Positions 11,600-24,152 of a stretch of DNA of 64,000 nucleotides are shown here, in pieces. A program made the position numbers and the translations under genes. Source of the stretch: Ailurus styani (lineage: Eukaryota > Chordata > Mammalia > Carnivora > Ailuridae); NCBI GenBank assembly GCA_002007465.1, contig LNAC01000681.1, positions 62,001-126,000 of the forward strand, given 5' to 3'. How positions within the stretch are numbered: the stretch's first letter is position 1; every line of letters starts with the position of its first letter. The notes under the pieces were generated by a model, which saw only the letters and a list, made by a program, of their open reading frames with translations, was not told the DNA's origin and searched no databases.

Positions 11600-12235
11600 G
11601 GGTTATTGGGAGGAGTAAACAAGATTGTGTGTGTCAGGTGGCCAGTTCAGTAAGTGTTAGTTTCCTTCAACTCTTTAGGTGTGTGCTGGGAACCCTGCCT
11701 TTTCCTGGCAGTCTCTGCTTATCATCACAAATTATGAGTTCCCTGTATTCACAAAAGCAAGTTTTAATAATGTGGCACCTCTCTTGACTTGCCTACACGT
11801 TACCTTCTTATTGCAGGTGAAAATCCCCAGTCACAGTTGAGGGCCGTTTCAGGGTGAGTGGAAAGGGGAAGGGAAAACACTGGGGAAAGTCTGATCAGCA
11901 TAGTGGCAGTGTGACTTGATGTCGGCTACTCAGTGACTGGGAACCCTTGACACAGCAGAGCACCTGTTCCCCCTGCAGATTGAGAGCCTTATCTTTGTAG
12001 TCTTGAATTAAACTTGTCTCTTCCTTATATAGGCTCTAATGAAAAAATTTAACCTTTAGATTAAAAATTATAGACCTCTTTGATGAAGGGATTGAATTTT
12101 AAGGAATAATTCAGTAGGCAGACCCTGATGGATCATCTAAAAATAATGACATACTTCTACCTGACAACTTCCATTTTCTTACCCAAGAAAAGTAATGGCA
12201 ATTTTCCAGTGTTGTCTAATATTTAGACCATATTC
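11600..12235. other. Unassigned intronic sequence
   Basis: No gene or clear repeat recognised. Confidence 0.4.
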
Positions 12236-12239
12236 TAGT

Positions 12240-14150
12240 CGTCCCAGTTGTTTTCAAAATGTCTTCTGTGGTCTTTTGTGAGTTTTTTGAACAACAGTCC
12301 ATTCAAGGTTCATGCACTGCTTTTGTCTCTGTAGTCTTTTTAAATCTAGAACAGTCCCTTAAGTTCTTTTTTTTTTTCCTCAATGACACTGAGTTTTCCA
12401 ACGGACAGGACAGGTTGTCTCATTTAATGACCCTGTCTGAATTTGTCTGAACATTTCTTTGTGGTATCTCTTAATTTATTCTTCTACCTCTTGTATTTCT
12501 TATAAAGTTGAAATTAGGTCACAAGGCTTGATTAGACTGAGTTTAAACATTCTTTGACAATGATGCTTCGTGAGTAGTGTTATGTACTTCATATTGCAAT
12601 ATGTAGTGTGGAACATGATGGTAGTTGTATCTGTAAGTGATGCTGGATTTGATACTGTGGTTAAAGTAGAAACCATCAGATCTCTTCATTGGAAGTGAAA
12701 TATTTCACTTTGCAGTTTTAGCACTTTGGTGATATCCTCTTTGCCTGTGCCCCCACTGATGGTGAGGGCAGTTTGAAACATTTCTTTGGGTTTTGCAAAA
12801 TGGTATTTTTCTGTCATTCCTTCCTTGCTTATTAGCAGGCATTCCTCTATAAAGAATTTCCTTTCGTTATCTGGAGCTGAAGTATACCTCTTCCTATAAA
12901 GGTGGAATAAATGTTTTTAAGTCTTCAATGATCAATTTTTAGAATAAATTTGAATCAGTTTGTCATTCCCCACCAGTGCTACAAATGAGTTTTCTCATTT
13001 CTTGTTCTTTTACTCTCTTGAATATCATGGTGGATTTTTGAATGTTTTATAATCAGTTACAGTTGGTTTAATATTTATAGTTATTCTTTTTGATGCTTAA
13101 ATTATCCTGGATTTTGCTACTGGGAGCCCTTCACTGGTTGCTGCCATGACTTGTTGATATATGGAAGAGTTGCAGGAGTAGTACAAGGAATTCTCAAATA
13201 GCCTTTACTCAGAGTCACTGATTGTTTACACTTTGCTAAATTTGCTTGGCATACACACACACACACACGATTTTATCTGAAGCATTTAAGGATAAATTGG
13301 AGAATTGTGGCACTTTACTCTTAAGTTGTTCAGCATGCATTTCCCAAGAACAGGGATGTTCTCTTTCATAAACACAGTATAATTTAGAAAATTAATACTG
13401 TTATCTAATCTGTAGTGCACTTTTAAATATAGCCAGTTGTCCCAGTAACATTTAATATCAAATTAAAGATTATTATAGTGTATTTACTTAGCTTTTTTTG
13501 TTTGTTTTTGTTTTGTTTTAATTAGAGTATCCTTTAATAACTTTTCCTTGGCCCTTTTTGGTCTTTGTTAGCCTTGACACTTTGGAGCAGTATCAGCCAA
13601 ATAGTTTGTATACTGTTCCTTACTCTGGGTTTGGCTGATGATTCTTCGTGATTAGATTCAGTTTATGCATTTTTAGCAGGAATACCACAGATTTGATGTG
13701 TCCTGTTTAGGAGGCATATGATCTTGATTTGTTCGAATATTGGTGGTGGTAGCTTTGATCATTTGGTTGTGGTTTCCCCTTCATCGTTGAGTTACTCTTA
13801 TTTACTTTGTAATTAATTTGGGGGGGAGATACTTTTGATACTAAGTATACATGCTGCTTCTCATCACATTTCGCTGGCTAGTTTTAGGACAGTCATATTT
13901 TCTATAGGTATGACTTGGTATTCTGCCACAAAGAGGCTTCCTTCCTTCTATGTACTTATTCATGTGTTTATTTATAGCATTATAGGACTTTTATTTTGCT
14001 CAATACATTGTGATCTGTTGTTAATTTTGATGCGTAAATTGCCCCCAACGTGGCCAGTGGACATTAAGCTGGCTTTTCTTTCCCTTTGTCATATTTTTAT
14101 CATTCTTGGAATACTTATTAATTTCCTGGCATAAATTATTCTAGGTTCAT
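12240..14150 (-). repeat. Old L1M 3'-UTR-like sequence, antisense, two partial copies
   Basis: About 12290-12600 and 13150-14150 share landmarks of an old L1 3' UTR read in antisense ('gtctttttaaatctagaaca', 'tgattagattcagtttatgc', 'gcaggaataccacagat'). A short (CA)n run lies at about 13253-13268. Boundaries and subfamily are uncertain. Confidence 0.5.
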
Positions 14151-14689
14151 CTTGTACTTTCCTTTCCCTAGCCCTGCAAACAGCCTTTTCTGTAAAGTGT
14201 CTTGTTTCCTTTTAGTGGAGAATGGTGTTTAGAAACCAAGATAGGGATTCTAGGTGTGCTCACTGCTATGGTGTGTCATGGTTTTGAGGTTCTTTTCTTT
14301 AGTGGACCTATAGCAAGGAGAACTTTTTCCAATTAGTTCATGTTGATATTTTCAAATCAAATTTAACATTAGAGGGCTTTTTTCTTTGAATTTTAATTTC
14401 TGCAATTTTAATTGGAATAGTTACAGAAGGGTTTAGAGGTATTGTATGGTATTTCTGAAGTTCATTAGTAATCTAGTTTTAGTGTATTGTTTTGGCTGTA
14501 GAGTTACTGTCAGTGGATGGAAATAATTGTGAAACCTGATCTCATTAGAACAGATAAAAGTTCTGCAATTAAAAAATTTTTTAATTTCACATTATGAACA
14601 TTTAAAATGAAACCTATTATATCTAGAGATTGTTTTATTTACACATGAAGAAAAAGTAGCATTAATTAAATTTCCTGTCTTTTAAGGAT

Positions 14690-14790
14690 TCAAAGTGCTA
14701 ACTTCAATTTTGTTATCTATAAAATAAGGATAATATCTAAAATGGTTGTTCTGAAGATAAAACAGGTAATGTAAATAAAATACCTGGGAT
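14690..14790 (-). repeat. MIR fragment, antisense
   Basis: 'ttgttatctataaaataagg...aatggttgttctgaagat' is worn antisense MIR text. Confidence 0.5.
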
Positions 14791-14794
14791 AGCC

Positions 14795-15722
14795 TTTGGC
14801 CTTTATCCATTCATCAGTTGATGGGCATTTGGGCTCTTTCTGTAGTTTGGCTATTGTTGCTAATACTGCTATAAACATTGGGGTGGATGTGCCCCTTCGA
14901 ATCTGTATTTTTGTATCCTTTGGGTAAGTACCTAGCAGTGCAGTTGCTGAGTTGTAGGGTAGTTCTATTTTTAACTTGTTGAGGAACCTTCATACTGTTT
15001 TCCAGAGTGTCTGCACCAGCTTGAATTTCCAACTGACAGTGCAAGAGGGTTCCCCATTCTCCACATCTTCACTAACCCCTGTTCTTTCTTGTGTTGTTAA
15101 TTTTAGCCATTCTGACAGGTAGGAGGTGGTATCTCATTGTGGTTTTGATTTGTATTTCTCTGTTGATGAGTGATGTTGAGCATCTTCTCATTTGTCTGGA
15201 TGTCTTCTTTGGAAAAGTGTTTATTCATGTCTTCTGCCCATTTCTTAACTGGATAATTTGTTTTTTGGGTATTGAGTTTGATAAGCTCTTTGTAAGTTTT
15301 GGATACTAACCCTGTATTATATATGTCATTTGCAGATATCTTCTTCCATTCCGTAGGCTGCCTTTTAGTTTTGTCGATTGTTTCCTTCGCTGTGCAGAAG
15401 CTTTTGCTCTTATGAAGTCCCAGTAGTTCATTTTTGCTTTTGTTTCCCTTGCCTGTGCTGAGGTGTCTAGTTAAGAAGTATGCTATGGCAGAGGTCAGAG
15501 AGGTTGCTGCCTGTGTTCTCCTCTAGGATTTTGATGGTTTCCTGCCTCACATTAAGGTCTTTCATCCATTTTGAATTTATTTTTGTGTACAGTGTAAGAA
15601 AGTGGTCCAGTTTCATTTATCTGCATGTGGCTGTCCAGTTTTCCCAACACCGCGTGTTGAAGAAACTGTCTTTTTTTCTATTGGATACTCTTTCCTGTTT
15701 TGTTGAAGATTAGTTGACCTAG
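14795..15722 (-). mobile_element. L1 ORF2 C-terminal region, antisense
   Basis: 'tatccattcatcagttgatg', 'gccattctgacaggtaggag', 'tctttcatccattttgaatt', and 'gctgtccagttttcccaaca' form a continuous antisense L1 ORF2 stretch. It is little diverged, so a relatively young carnivore L1, truncated at both ends. Confidence 0.9.
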
Positions 15723-15869
15723 GTGAGAGACTTTAAATGGACTTTGTAAATAGCTTTTTGCCTAAGTTTCATATTGTAATTGTTAATGTCAATACACTAG
15801 TGATATATTTTACATGTAGGAAGTATACTTTAATTTTTATTTTACTTTATTAAAGGATAATTATAATTA

Positions 15870-15990
15870 GTAGAGCCTGTTTGAGGTTCAAGGAAGTTAG
15901 AATGTCTTTTCAATATCACTCGTTTATTAATAGCCTGTGAACAACAGAAGTGGAACCTTGGTTTGCTTTTCTGTAGGGATAAAGCAACTT
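15870..15990 (+). repeat. MIR fragment, sense
   Basis: 'ggttcaaggaagttagaatg...acaacagaagtggaaccttg' resembles the MIR 3' half. Weak. Confidence 0.4.
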
Positions 15991-16242
15991 TGTATCTCCT
16001 ATATATAGTATGTACCTAGTGCACCTAAGTCGTATAAGAAAATGTTTTTAAGGTAAATATATGAATCAGTATAGGCAGTGACTTATGTATGACTTCACCT
16101 GTATTTATGTATATGCTACCTATATAAAATCATTTAAGTTGGGACTTGCATGTGTGAAATTGCTATGGGACAGCTCTGTCTTTCTAAAGAAATTTTTGAT
16201 GTGACTAATTTATATAAGAGTGACTTTTAGAAACCATTTTAT

Positions 16243-16424
16243 TTTTTTTTAAGATTTTATTTATTTATTTGACAGAGAGAGAGATTACAAGTAGGCAGAG
16301 AGAGAGAAGGAAGCAGGCTCCCTGCTGAGCAGAGAGCCCGATGCAGGGCTCCATCCCAGGACCCTGATATCATGACCTGAGCCGAAGGCAGAGGCTTTAA
16401 CCCACTGAGCCACCCAGCCACCCC
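16243..16424 (-). mobile_element. SINEC, antisense, with 15-bp TSD
   Basis: PolyT, 'gattacaagtaggcagagag', and a 'ctgagccacccagcca' end. Direct repeat 'tagaaaccattttat' from 16228 and from 16425. Confidence 0.95.
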
Positions 16425-16439
16425 TAGAAACCATTTTAT

Positions 16440-17055
16440 TCAAGTATGTGGCATAAGCTATGGGAAACTACCATAGTTATAGGAATATAGGGTATATCCG
16501 CATTATAGAAACTAATCATACTCCATTCCAATGTAAAGTAAGGCTCTATTAAAGTGTGTCTGCATCTTAAGTATTATATTTTGATCTGTATGCAAAACTT
16601 CTTCACTGAAGAAATCATCAATCAGGGAAAAGTCCAGCAACATGTTACTGTAATGATTTAGAGATATGAAGTATGTGCAATAAGAGCAAACTGAAAAGAA
16701 AAGATCAAGATAAACTTGTCTGCAATGATAATGGGTAATATGTAGAATGTGATTATAAGATTAAGTGACCATTTATTGTCTAAACTGGAGCACTTAGGGA
16801 GTGAAAAGGTGTGCTCTTAATTATGCGTGACGACTGACACGCATGGTCTCAGGCAAACCAGGACATATGGTCATCCCATTAGAGGGTTAATATGGATTTC
16901 TCAGTTACGTCCTAGAGTTCTAGAATTACTATTTCTTTAAACACGAAAGAAGTGATAGCACAGCTAAAGGGGCAAACGTTACATGAAACATGGCAAATGT
17001 GAGGTCTTCAAACTGAAAATATGAGGGAAAAGTTTATAGGTAAATGGATGATTGT
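16440..17055. other. Unassigned intronic sequence
   Basis: No gene or repeat recognised. Confidence 0.4.
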
Positions 17056-17059
17056 ATTT

Positions 17060-17580
17060 TTCTATGTTGTATAACAAATTACCATAAATTTAGTAATTTA
17101 AGCCAACACACATTTATTATCTACTATTACATAATAGCTTCTTTGGGTTAGCTGTGCCCTCTGCAAGGCTGCATTGAGTGGGCTGGCCAGAGCTTAGTTC
17201 TCATCTGGAGTCTCACCTGGCAGTGGATCTGTTTTCCAGGATCACTTAGGACTTAGGCTGTTGTGGAATTTGGCGTAAGGCTGACTGAGGGCCCTGGCTT
17301 TTTGCTGGCCACCCTCAGCGCCGAGAGACTGCCTGCAGTTTGTCGCCCTCTGGGCCTCTGTACCATGTAGCCCTCTCCACAAGCCCGCTGACAGCTTGGC
17401 AGCTTGGGGCTTCAGAGCCAGTAAGTGAGTCAAAGAGCAAGCCTGGAAGCAATCTGGAGTCTTCTGTAATGTAATCCGGTCACTGGAGGGATGTTCCCTC
17501 ACCTTTGTCATATTGGTTAGCGGCAAGTCACAGGTCCTGCCTACATTCGAGGGAACAATTTCTGTCCACCACAGTGAGGC
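17060..17580. repeat. Old interspersed repeat, family unresolved
   Basis: 'gttgtataacaaattaccat...agtaatttaagccaacacac' followed by 'gctgcattgagtgggctggc' and a closing 'caagtcacaggtcctgcc' has the look of a known mammalian repeat (MaLR- or DNA-transposon-like). I cannot name the family safely. Confidence 0.5.
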
Positions 17581-17584
17581 ATTC

Positions 17585-17960
17585 CCAATAGCTTATCAGC
17601 AAGGATTTTCAGTCTGACAGGTTTAATTCTTACCTTGTGTGGTTAATATCTTCCTTGCGATTGATTTATATGAGGCGAGTGACTGTCTCTTTCTGAACTA
17701 ATGTAGTTGTCATCTCTCTCACTTGTTGGGCAGTTAATCATGTGTTGCATTTTGTTTTAACCAAACTTAATCTTTATTATAGGAGAACTCAGATATCAAG
17801 GGGAACACAATAGTATTGTGTGCTGCCATACTCCTGTCAGCTGGCTATAGCAAAAAGCATCTTTTGGCCAACCTTGTGTCTTCTTTGTTCCTACCTACCT
17901 TAAACCTTCCCAGATCATTTTGAGGCAAGTCCTGGGTATCATTTTATTATTTAAATATTG
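17585..17960. other. Unassigned intronic sequence
   Basis: Nothing recognised. Confidence 0.35.
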
Positions 17961-17971
17961 TATGGTTTAAC

Positions 17972-18112
17972 TTTTTTTTTTTATTAAAGATTTGATTTAT
18001 TTAGGAGAGAGAGAGAGTGTGAGGGAGCCTGACTCAGGGCTCCATCCCAGGACCCTGGGATCATGACCTGAGCTGAAGGTCATGTTTAACCGACTGAGCC
18101 AGCCAGGTGCCC
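17972..18112 (-). mobile_element. SINEC, antisense, short, first of a tandem pair
   Basis: T tract, 'gggctccatcccaggaccct', and 'accgactgagccagccaggtg' end. Internally shortened. It is directly followed by a second antisense SINEC. Confidence 0.9.
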
Positions 18113-18118
18113 TTAACT

Positions 18119-18328
18119 TTTTTTTTTTTTTAAGATTTTATTTATTTTAGAGAGCAAGTGGATATGTGAGCAGGGGAAGGGGAAGAGAGAGAAGCAGAGA
18201 GAATCTCAAGTGACTCCATGCTGAGCGTGGAGACTGACATGGGGGGGCTCAGTTAGTTCCACAATCCTGAGAACATGACCTGAGCCGAAACCGAGAGTCA
18301 GATGCTTAACTGACTGAGGCACCCAGGC
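18119..18328 (-). mobile_element. SINEC (older subfamily), antisense, second of a tandem pair
   Basis: PolyT, 'aagattttatttattttaga', 'gaatctcaagtgactccatg', and an 'actgactgaggcacccaggc' end. The direct repeat 'atggtttaacttttt' flanks the pair as a whole (from 17962 and from 18329); 'ttaactttt' also lies between the copies. Confidence 0.9.
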
Positions 18329-18339
18329 ATGGTTTAACT

Positions 18340-20640
18340 TTTTATGTGTTTGATTTAGGTTCTCCTCTTGGATATTGTATGTTCCCTGAGGTTCTGGACC
18401 ATACCTGTTCCATATTGTTTTGTTCTGGTAGTGCCTTATATAAACTGAGAAGTCAGAAAGGTCTGTATTCTCTCGTTGAGTTTAGTCTAAAAACCAACCT
18501 AGGATAAATTATTTTTCCATTTTATTCTCTCCATTGAAGAATTTCACTTTAGTAAACTACCTAAGGGTCTTTACTATGATCTGTTTTGTTCTACTTATTT
18601 GTAAAACTTGGACTTGGGTTATAATAGTCACCCCAACTCTGCCACCCTTAGCAGTGTGATGGGAAATTAGGTTCTGCTTAAAGTAATCTTTTTCTCTTAG
18701 CAGGAATCATCTCAGAGTCCCACAGGCAGTGGGGCCTGGGAACGGACCCCCCTTCCTGACTGCTTTCTCACAGCAGGCCTGTGCTGGGGACACAGTCACA
18801 GTTCAGGGATGGTGGAGGCCTCCAGTGGGTAGGATGGTGGTGAAAGGGGGACTGTTGGTTTCCGAAGTCTAGACAGAACGAGCCCTATGAAAACAGAATT
18901 TCTGTGTTTCACGGTGGGCTGTTCTTGTCCTATGCGGTGAGTGAAGAAAAGCAAGTTTTCCTTCGCACTCTTCTTCACCAGCTTGCTTCTGGCAGAAAAG
19001 TTTCTGTGTGGTTATGTGCCTATATATAAAATAGCAGATACCATAACATTTAACACTGAAGTGTTTGAGTAGAATATAAATGATTAGAGATTCAGATGGT
19101 ATAGGAAAGGGTTTGTTTACATTTAATTTATAAATTTTGTTATGGAGATTTGAGATAAAATATAAATTGTAAATGTTTTCATTTTATGATGTTTTTATAC
19201 ATATTCAAATTGCTCGTAGGTATCTTTTTTTTCCTCATAGGTATCTTTAACATTAGGGTTGGGTTCATCTCTAGTTATTCTTGTGACCTAGAGCATAGTT
19301 TGTCAGAGCATGTCATCTTTACTTTCACTTAGGTGTTTACCTACGTGCAGCACTTTTAAATTCATTTTCGATGGTGTCAGTGGGTACTGTGGCTTGGTAT
19401 AATAGCGTTTTTGTTGTTATAACAGTGATAGCTGATTTTTTTGTTTGTCTGTTTGCTGTTGTCCCCACATAATATATCACCGATTGCTGACCTTTTCTCT
19501 CCCTTATAAAAAGTGATTTTGCAAATCTTATTTATTACAACATCCATCTTGTACAATGATGAGATCACATCTCTAGGCATAATTAATAAATGTATTTAAG
19601 TTCTTTACTTCTCTCAAGGCATCTAGAACTCTCATTTGTTCTAGGTCCACAAGACTTCCTTGGATAACCCTTTGTTGTTCAAAAGGAAGTGACTGAGAGT
19701 ATTTTTTTTGTAGTAGACTCGAGGGGACCTGGATAAAGATAACTCTATTCCGAGAGGTTTAGGAGAAAGTTTGGGCATGTGGATAAATGTGTTCTCACCT
19801 TGGATTCATTGACCTCTTATTCCCTAGCTCCCCTAATTGAATAGGGGACACCTCTTCTCCCCTTCTTCTGTGTCAGTTTTTAGAATAGAACAGAAGGCGA
19901 GTCTAGATGGCAAACCAAATGTGGTAGAAATCTTAGAAATTGAATTGCTTTTGGTCAGAACACTTTGCTGTGTGTTGCCTCTCTAAATTATATCTTGTGG
20001 ATCTTTAGGGACCCTATAAAGAGAGTTTCTTGAGTCCTTTTCATTTGAAGTGTGGGGACACATATCATGAAATTATGACTAATAAATTTTTCTGAAATTG
20101 ATCATCTGTAAATTTCTTTTATATTTCTATATGTAATATTTAGGAAAACATTATTGGAGATTTTTGCTTGGAATAGTGGTGTGAATGAAACAGCTTTAAT
20201 ATGGGCTGAGAGTTTCTGATGAGGTTGATATAGCATCAGAGATATTCCTTTTATAATGTTTACTAGCAAATCTTTTCATATGAATTACACAATATTTATA
20301 TTCTGGGGAGAGTCGACCACTTTGAAGTAATACACTTGTTAAACTAGAAACTCTTATTTTCTAAGAAATAAGTTAGAAGGAACCAGAGGCCAGTCTAGGC
20401 TCCTACACATCCACTTCTCCAATTTCTATGGAAGTGACGGAGAGATAGGAGTGTGGTGTGTGTGTTGGGTTCAGTTTATTAAACTATAACAGATCTGGAG
20501 GACAAGTGATGCTACCAATGGACCATATATTTTCGAGGAATTCCTAGAGGAGTGAAAAGTATTAGGAAGGGTTCAGGAGACAGCAGTGAGTGGCAAGAGT
20601 CAGGGCAGGAAAGAGAATAACTGATAAAGACCCACGGGCT
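18340..20640. other. Long unassigned intronic stretch
   Basis: Mixed AT-rich sequence with no clear repeat. No splice-bounded open frame was recognised. It may hold old, unrecognised repeats. Confidence 0.35.
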
Positions 20641-21080
20641 GTAGCGCGTTCTGGGGAGAGCCTTGTGGCAGGTTGCTTTTGGAATCTGTAGCTGCTGGCG
20701 GAGTGTGACTGTGATGCGGTCACCATGGTAATCAGTTAAAGAAGTTGGTTTGCAGGAGCTGGCTCCGCTGAGCCTCCTGTCTTCTGTTCAGAGTAGCTGG
20801 CAGGCCAGGTCTTTACCTTTAGGAGCAAGCCAGAGACGTGGTCCTTGGGGGAAGTGGGCGAGCTCTTCTCTGGGGAGACTGGAGCGAGCAGAGCGGGCCT
20901 GTGGTAGTTTGGGTTTTGCGCAGGAGTGAGGGGCAGGGGGCGGTGCCACCCCGTTGGTTAGCTTGCCTGCCTGCTGCTCACATCAGCTGCCTCTCTAGAA
21001 CTTGCAGCCGCTGCTCGCTGGACGAGTGCACGGGAAGCCCGTGCCAGGTACTTCTGCTAATCATCTTTCATTCACAAAGC
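20641..21080. promoter_or_regulatory. GC-richer island with RFX-like dyad, candidate enhancer or alternative promoter
   Basis: This is locally GC- and CpG-richer than its surroundings and not assigned to a repeat. It contains GTCACCATGGTAAT at 20719-20732, a near match to the RFX X-box dyad (GTNRCCATGGYNAC-like). No start-codon exon with a convincing splice donor is visible. The function is an inference. Confidence 0.3.
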
Positions 21081-21198
21081 TGAACTACCCAAGGGTTTCC
21101 AGACACTTGACGAACACTGAGAGCTTGAAAGAAAACAAATTGCAATGATTCTCCTTTGAGTGGCAGTAGTGTAATGAGTAGGGTCACATTTCTGTTCT

Positions 21199-21296
21199 TT
21201 TTTTTTTCTCCTTCCTCCTTCCCTCCCTTCTTTCCTCCCTCTCTCTCTCACTTCCCTCCCTCCCTCCCTCCCTCCCTTCTTCTACTTTTTTTTTTA
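21199..21296. repeat. Polypyrimidine tract, (CCTT)n/(CT)n/(CCCT)n
   Basis: Nearly 100 bases of almost pure C/T with CCCT and CTT repeat units, flanked by T runs. Confidence 0.85.
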
Positions 21297-21299
21297 ATT

Positions 21300-22300
21300 T
21301 TGCTTTCTTGAACTGCTTTTGTTGGAGTGATGGTGTTTTCTTTATTTTTTGCTAGTTACCTATAAAATTTTTAGCATATGTGACTAAAATTTTCCTGTGT
21401 CTTAAGTTATTCAATTATCTCTCTCCCCCTCTCTACAGGGCAAGCTCCTTAGCATGCATTAGCTACTCTTCGAGGAATCTCTCTTTCTAGTTATTGTTTT
21501 TGACTAAATCATGGCAGATTTAGTTGTAATTATAGAAATGAATATTTAAGTGTTATAGTCCCTGAGTGCATAAAGAATTGGGAGGTGGAAGAAATGAGAA
21601 GTAGAAGGAAAGGTACATGTGTTAATTTTCTTCTGCTTCATAGTGGGAATTTCTTAAGTACTCTATGAAATTGGTAAATCTAGCTAGAGAGTTAAATGTA
21701 GAATTACTAGAAGCCTTAGAGCAATGTTGTATCCAATAATACACGATAAAAATTCAGAGGTGACCTGGGGGAAGTGGAGTTTGGAGGTACTGTGTGTGTG
21801 TGTGCGTGCACACGCTCACGCCACTTTCTTGTCTTGAGTAGCAGATTTTAAAGCTTTTCGCTGAGGCATATATTAAAGTGATAATAATCACCATAAAAAC
21901 CAAAACCCAGCTCTTAGCAGTGGTTGTCCCTGGGGAAAGGAATATAAAGGGGAGGAGTGGTAAATAATACTTCTGTGTTTTTATCTTATGCCCCCTTTAT
22001 GGTTTGCATTGCTTTCAGATTGTGAACATGCAGTATTTATTAAAGTTTTGTACAAGGCTCACAGAAGGGTTTTGATCCTTATTCTAATATTTTTAACAAC
22101 TGTCCATATTGTGTTAACTCCAGCTTTTTGAGTAGATTGGAGATTGGTGTACTTGCCTTCTGCCTACACAGGAGATATTGAAACAAAGTGCACTTAAAGG
22201 AAGTTCTGTCCTTTACTGGAATTTTCCATCATGTTGCCCAGTTTGGTAAAATGACCACCTAGAAAAACCTCAGTGACTAATGCTTTCATCATACCTTTAC
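21300..22300. other. Unassigned intronic sequence with a short (GT)n
   Basis: A short GT run lies at about 21792-21806. Otherwise nothing recognised. Confidence 0.4.
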
Positions 22301-22309
22301 GTACTGCTC

Positions 22310-22460
22310 TAATGCTGTAGAGAAGTTTCACATTCATTATTTGATTTCCACGACAACCCCCTGAGGTAGGCACAGTAGGGGTTTTCCTGTATTAGAAGGC
22401 GAGGAAACGGAGAGTGACCGAGGGACTCGCTAAGGTCCCAGGGCTTGTACAGGGGTGACG
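22310..22460 (+). repeat. MIR fragment, sense
   Basis: 'ttgatttccacgacaacccc', 'tgaggtaggcacagtagggg', and 'gaggaaacggagag' match the MIR core. Confidence 0.75.
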
Positions 22461-22499
22461 GCTTCTCTCACGCTCCTCTGATTCGCTGCTCGTCCCACA

Positions 22500-23095
22500 C
22501 TCCTGTGACAGTTCTCCTGTGTGGCTTCTCGTGTCCTGGGCGTCTGAAGTGTCTCTCCTACCGGCGGGTGTCTTTCCTCTTCCTAACATACCCAAACTCC
22601 AGTTCCGACATTAATGGCCGTGTTTTCTTCCTGCATTCTGAAATTTGTATTCTAGCCATGTTTAAAATATATAAATCTGTGTTAATTATAAAAGAGGAAT
22701 TTTACTGCAGTTTTTGAGAAGCGCCACACAGAGACATTGGGTATCATTCAGCCTCTTGGTATTTCAGCAGCTGGACAACAGCCCTTATTCCTTACCCTGC
22801 TCAGCTGATCTTTTCTCAGAGACGTAGATGCCTTCCAGATTTTTCCCATATCCTTGTTTGGCACTGTTGTGGTTTGCCGAATCAAAGCAGTGGAATTTAA
22901 CTGTTGTTTTCTTCAAGAATTAACTTACCATTTTGGGCTTGCGGTATTGAACAAGCAACACTTGGTCTTACCTGAACGCTACAGTTGTGTTTTTCACCCA
23001 AGAAATTTTGATTTCAACTAGTGACTTGCTCTCCAGGAAATAAGTGTATTTAGCCCTTGTCTTGGGAGTCCAGTATAAATACTCTTGTCCCTTGA
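22500..23095. other. Unassigned intronic sequence
   Basis: No gene or repeat recognised. Confidence 0.4.
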
Positions 23096-23889
23096 TCATG
23101 GGTTTTTTAAAAATTGTGGTAAAATATATAGGATGTAAAATTTGTCATTTTAACTGGTCTTAAGGGTACATTTCAGTGACATTACATTCACTGTGTTGTG
23201 TAACCATCACCACTATCTCATTCCAAAACTTTTCCATTACCTCAAACAAAACTTCAAACCATTTGCTGGTAACTCTCCTTTCCTCCCTCTCCCCAAACCT
23301 TGTTATCCTGTACTCTAGTTTCTGTCTTCTATGAATTTGCCTACTGTAGGTATTTCATGTAAGTGGAAGCATACAATAATTGTTCTTTTGTGTCTGGCTT
23401 CTTTCACCTGGCTACTCTTTTCAAGGTTCATTCATTTGTTGCATGAATCAGTACTGCATGCTTTTAAATGGCTGAATAATATTCCATAATATTCATTGTA
23501 TCCTTCCGTATCTTGTTTATCCATTCATCCCTTGATAGGCATTTGGATTGTTTCCACCTGGCTATCCTGAATACTTCTGCTGTGAAAACATTGACATATG
23601 TATGTATCTCTTTGACTTCCTGGTTTCACATCTTTTGGATATATACCTAGGACTGAAATTATTGAGCCATATGGTTATGCCATATTTAACTTTTTGAGGA
23701 ACCACCAAATCTCCCTACATCCTCATCATGACTTGTTATTTTATTTTTTATTTTTATTTTTATGTCTTGATTCTAGCCATCCCGAAGGTTGTTTAAGTAG
23801 TACCTTGTGATTTTGATTTGCATTTGCCTAAAGAGTAATGATACTAAGCATCTTTTCATGTACTTATCTGCCAGCTGGGTTGTCTTTTT

Positions 23890-24152
23890 GTTTTTGTTTT
23901 TTTTAAGAGAGGAGAGGGGGTGGGACAAAAGGAGAGAATCTTTTTTTTTTTTTTTTTAAAGATTTATTTATTATTTGAGAGAGAGAGAGAGAGTGAGCAG
24001 GGGGCAGGGGCAGAGGGAGAGAGAGAATCTTAAGCAGACTCCATACCCAGCGGAGCCTGATGGGAGCTCAATCTCATGACCTTGAGTTTATGACCTGAGC
24101 CAAATCAAGAGTTGGACGCTTAACTGACTGAGCTACTCAGGCGCCGCCCCTA
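23890..24152 (-). mobile_element. SINEC, antisense, possibly two overlapping insertions
   Basis: A first T tract with 'aagagaggagagggggtggg' (23890-23940) is followed by a second T tract and a full old-type SINEC ending 'actgagctactcaggcgcc'. 'ttgtcttttt' flanks the block from 23880 and from 24154. Confidence 0.85.
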
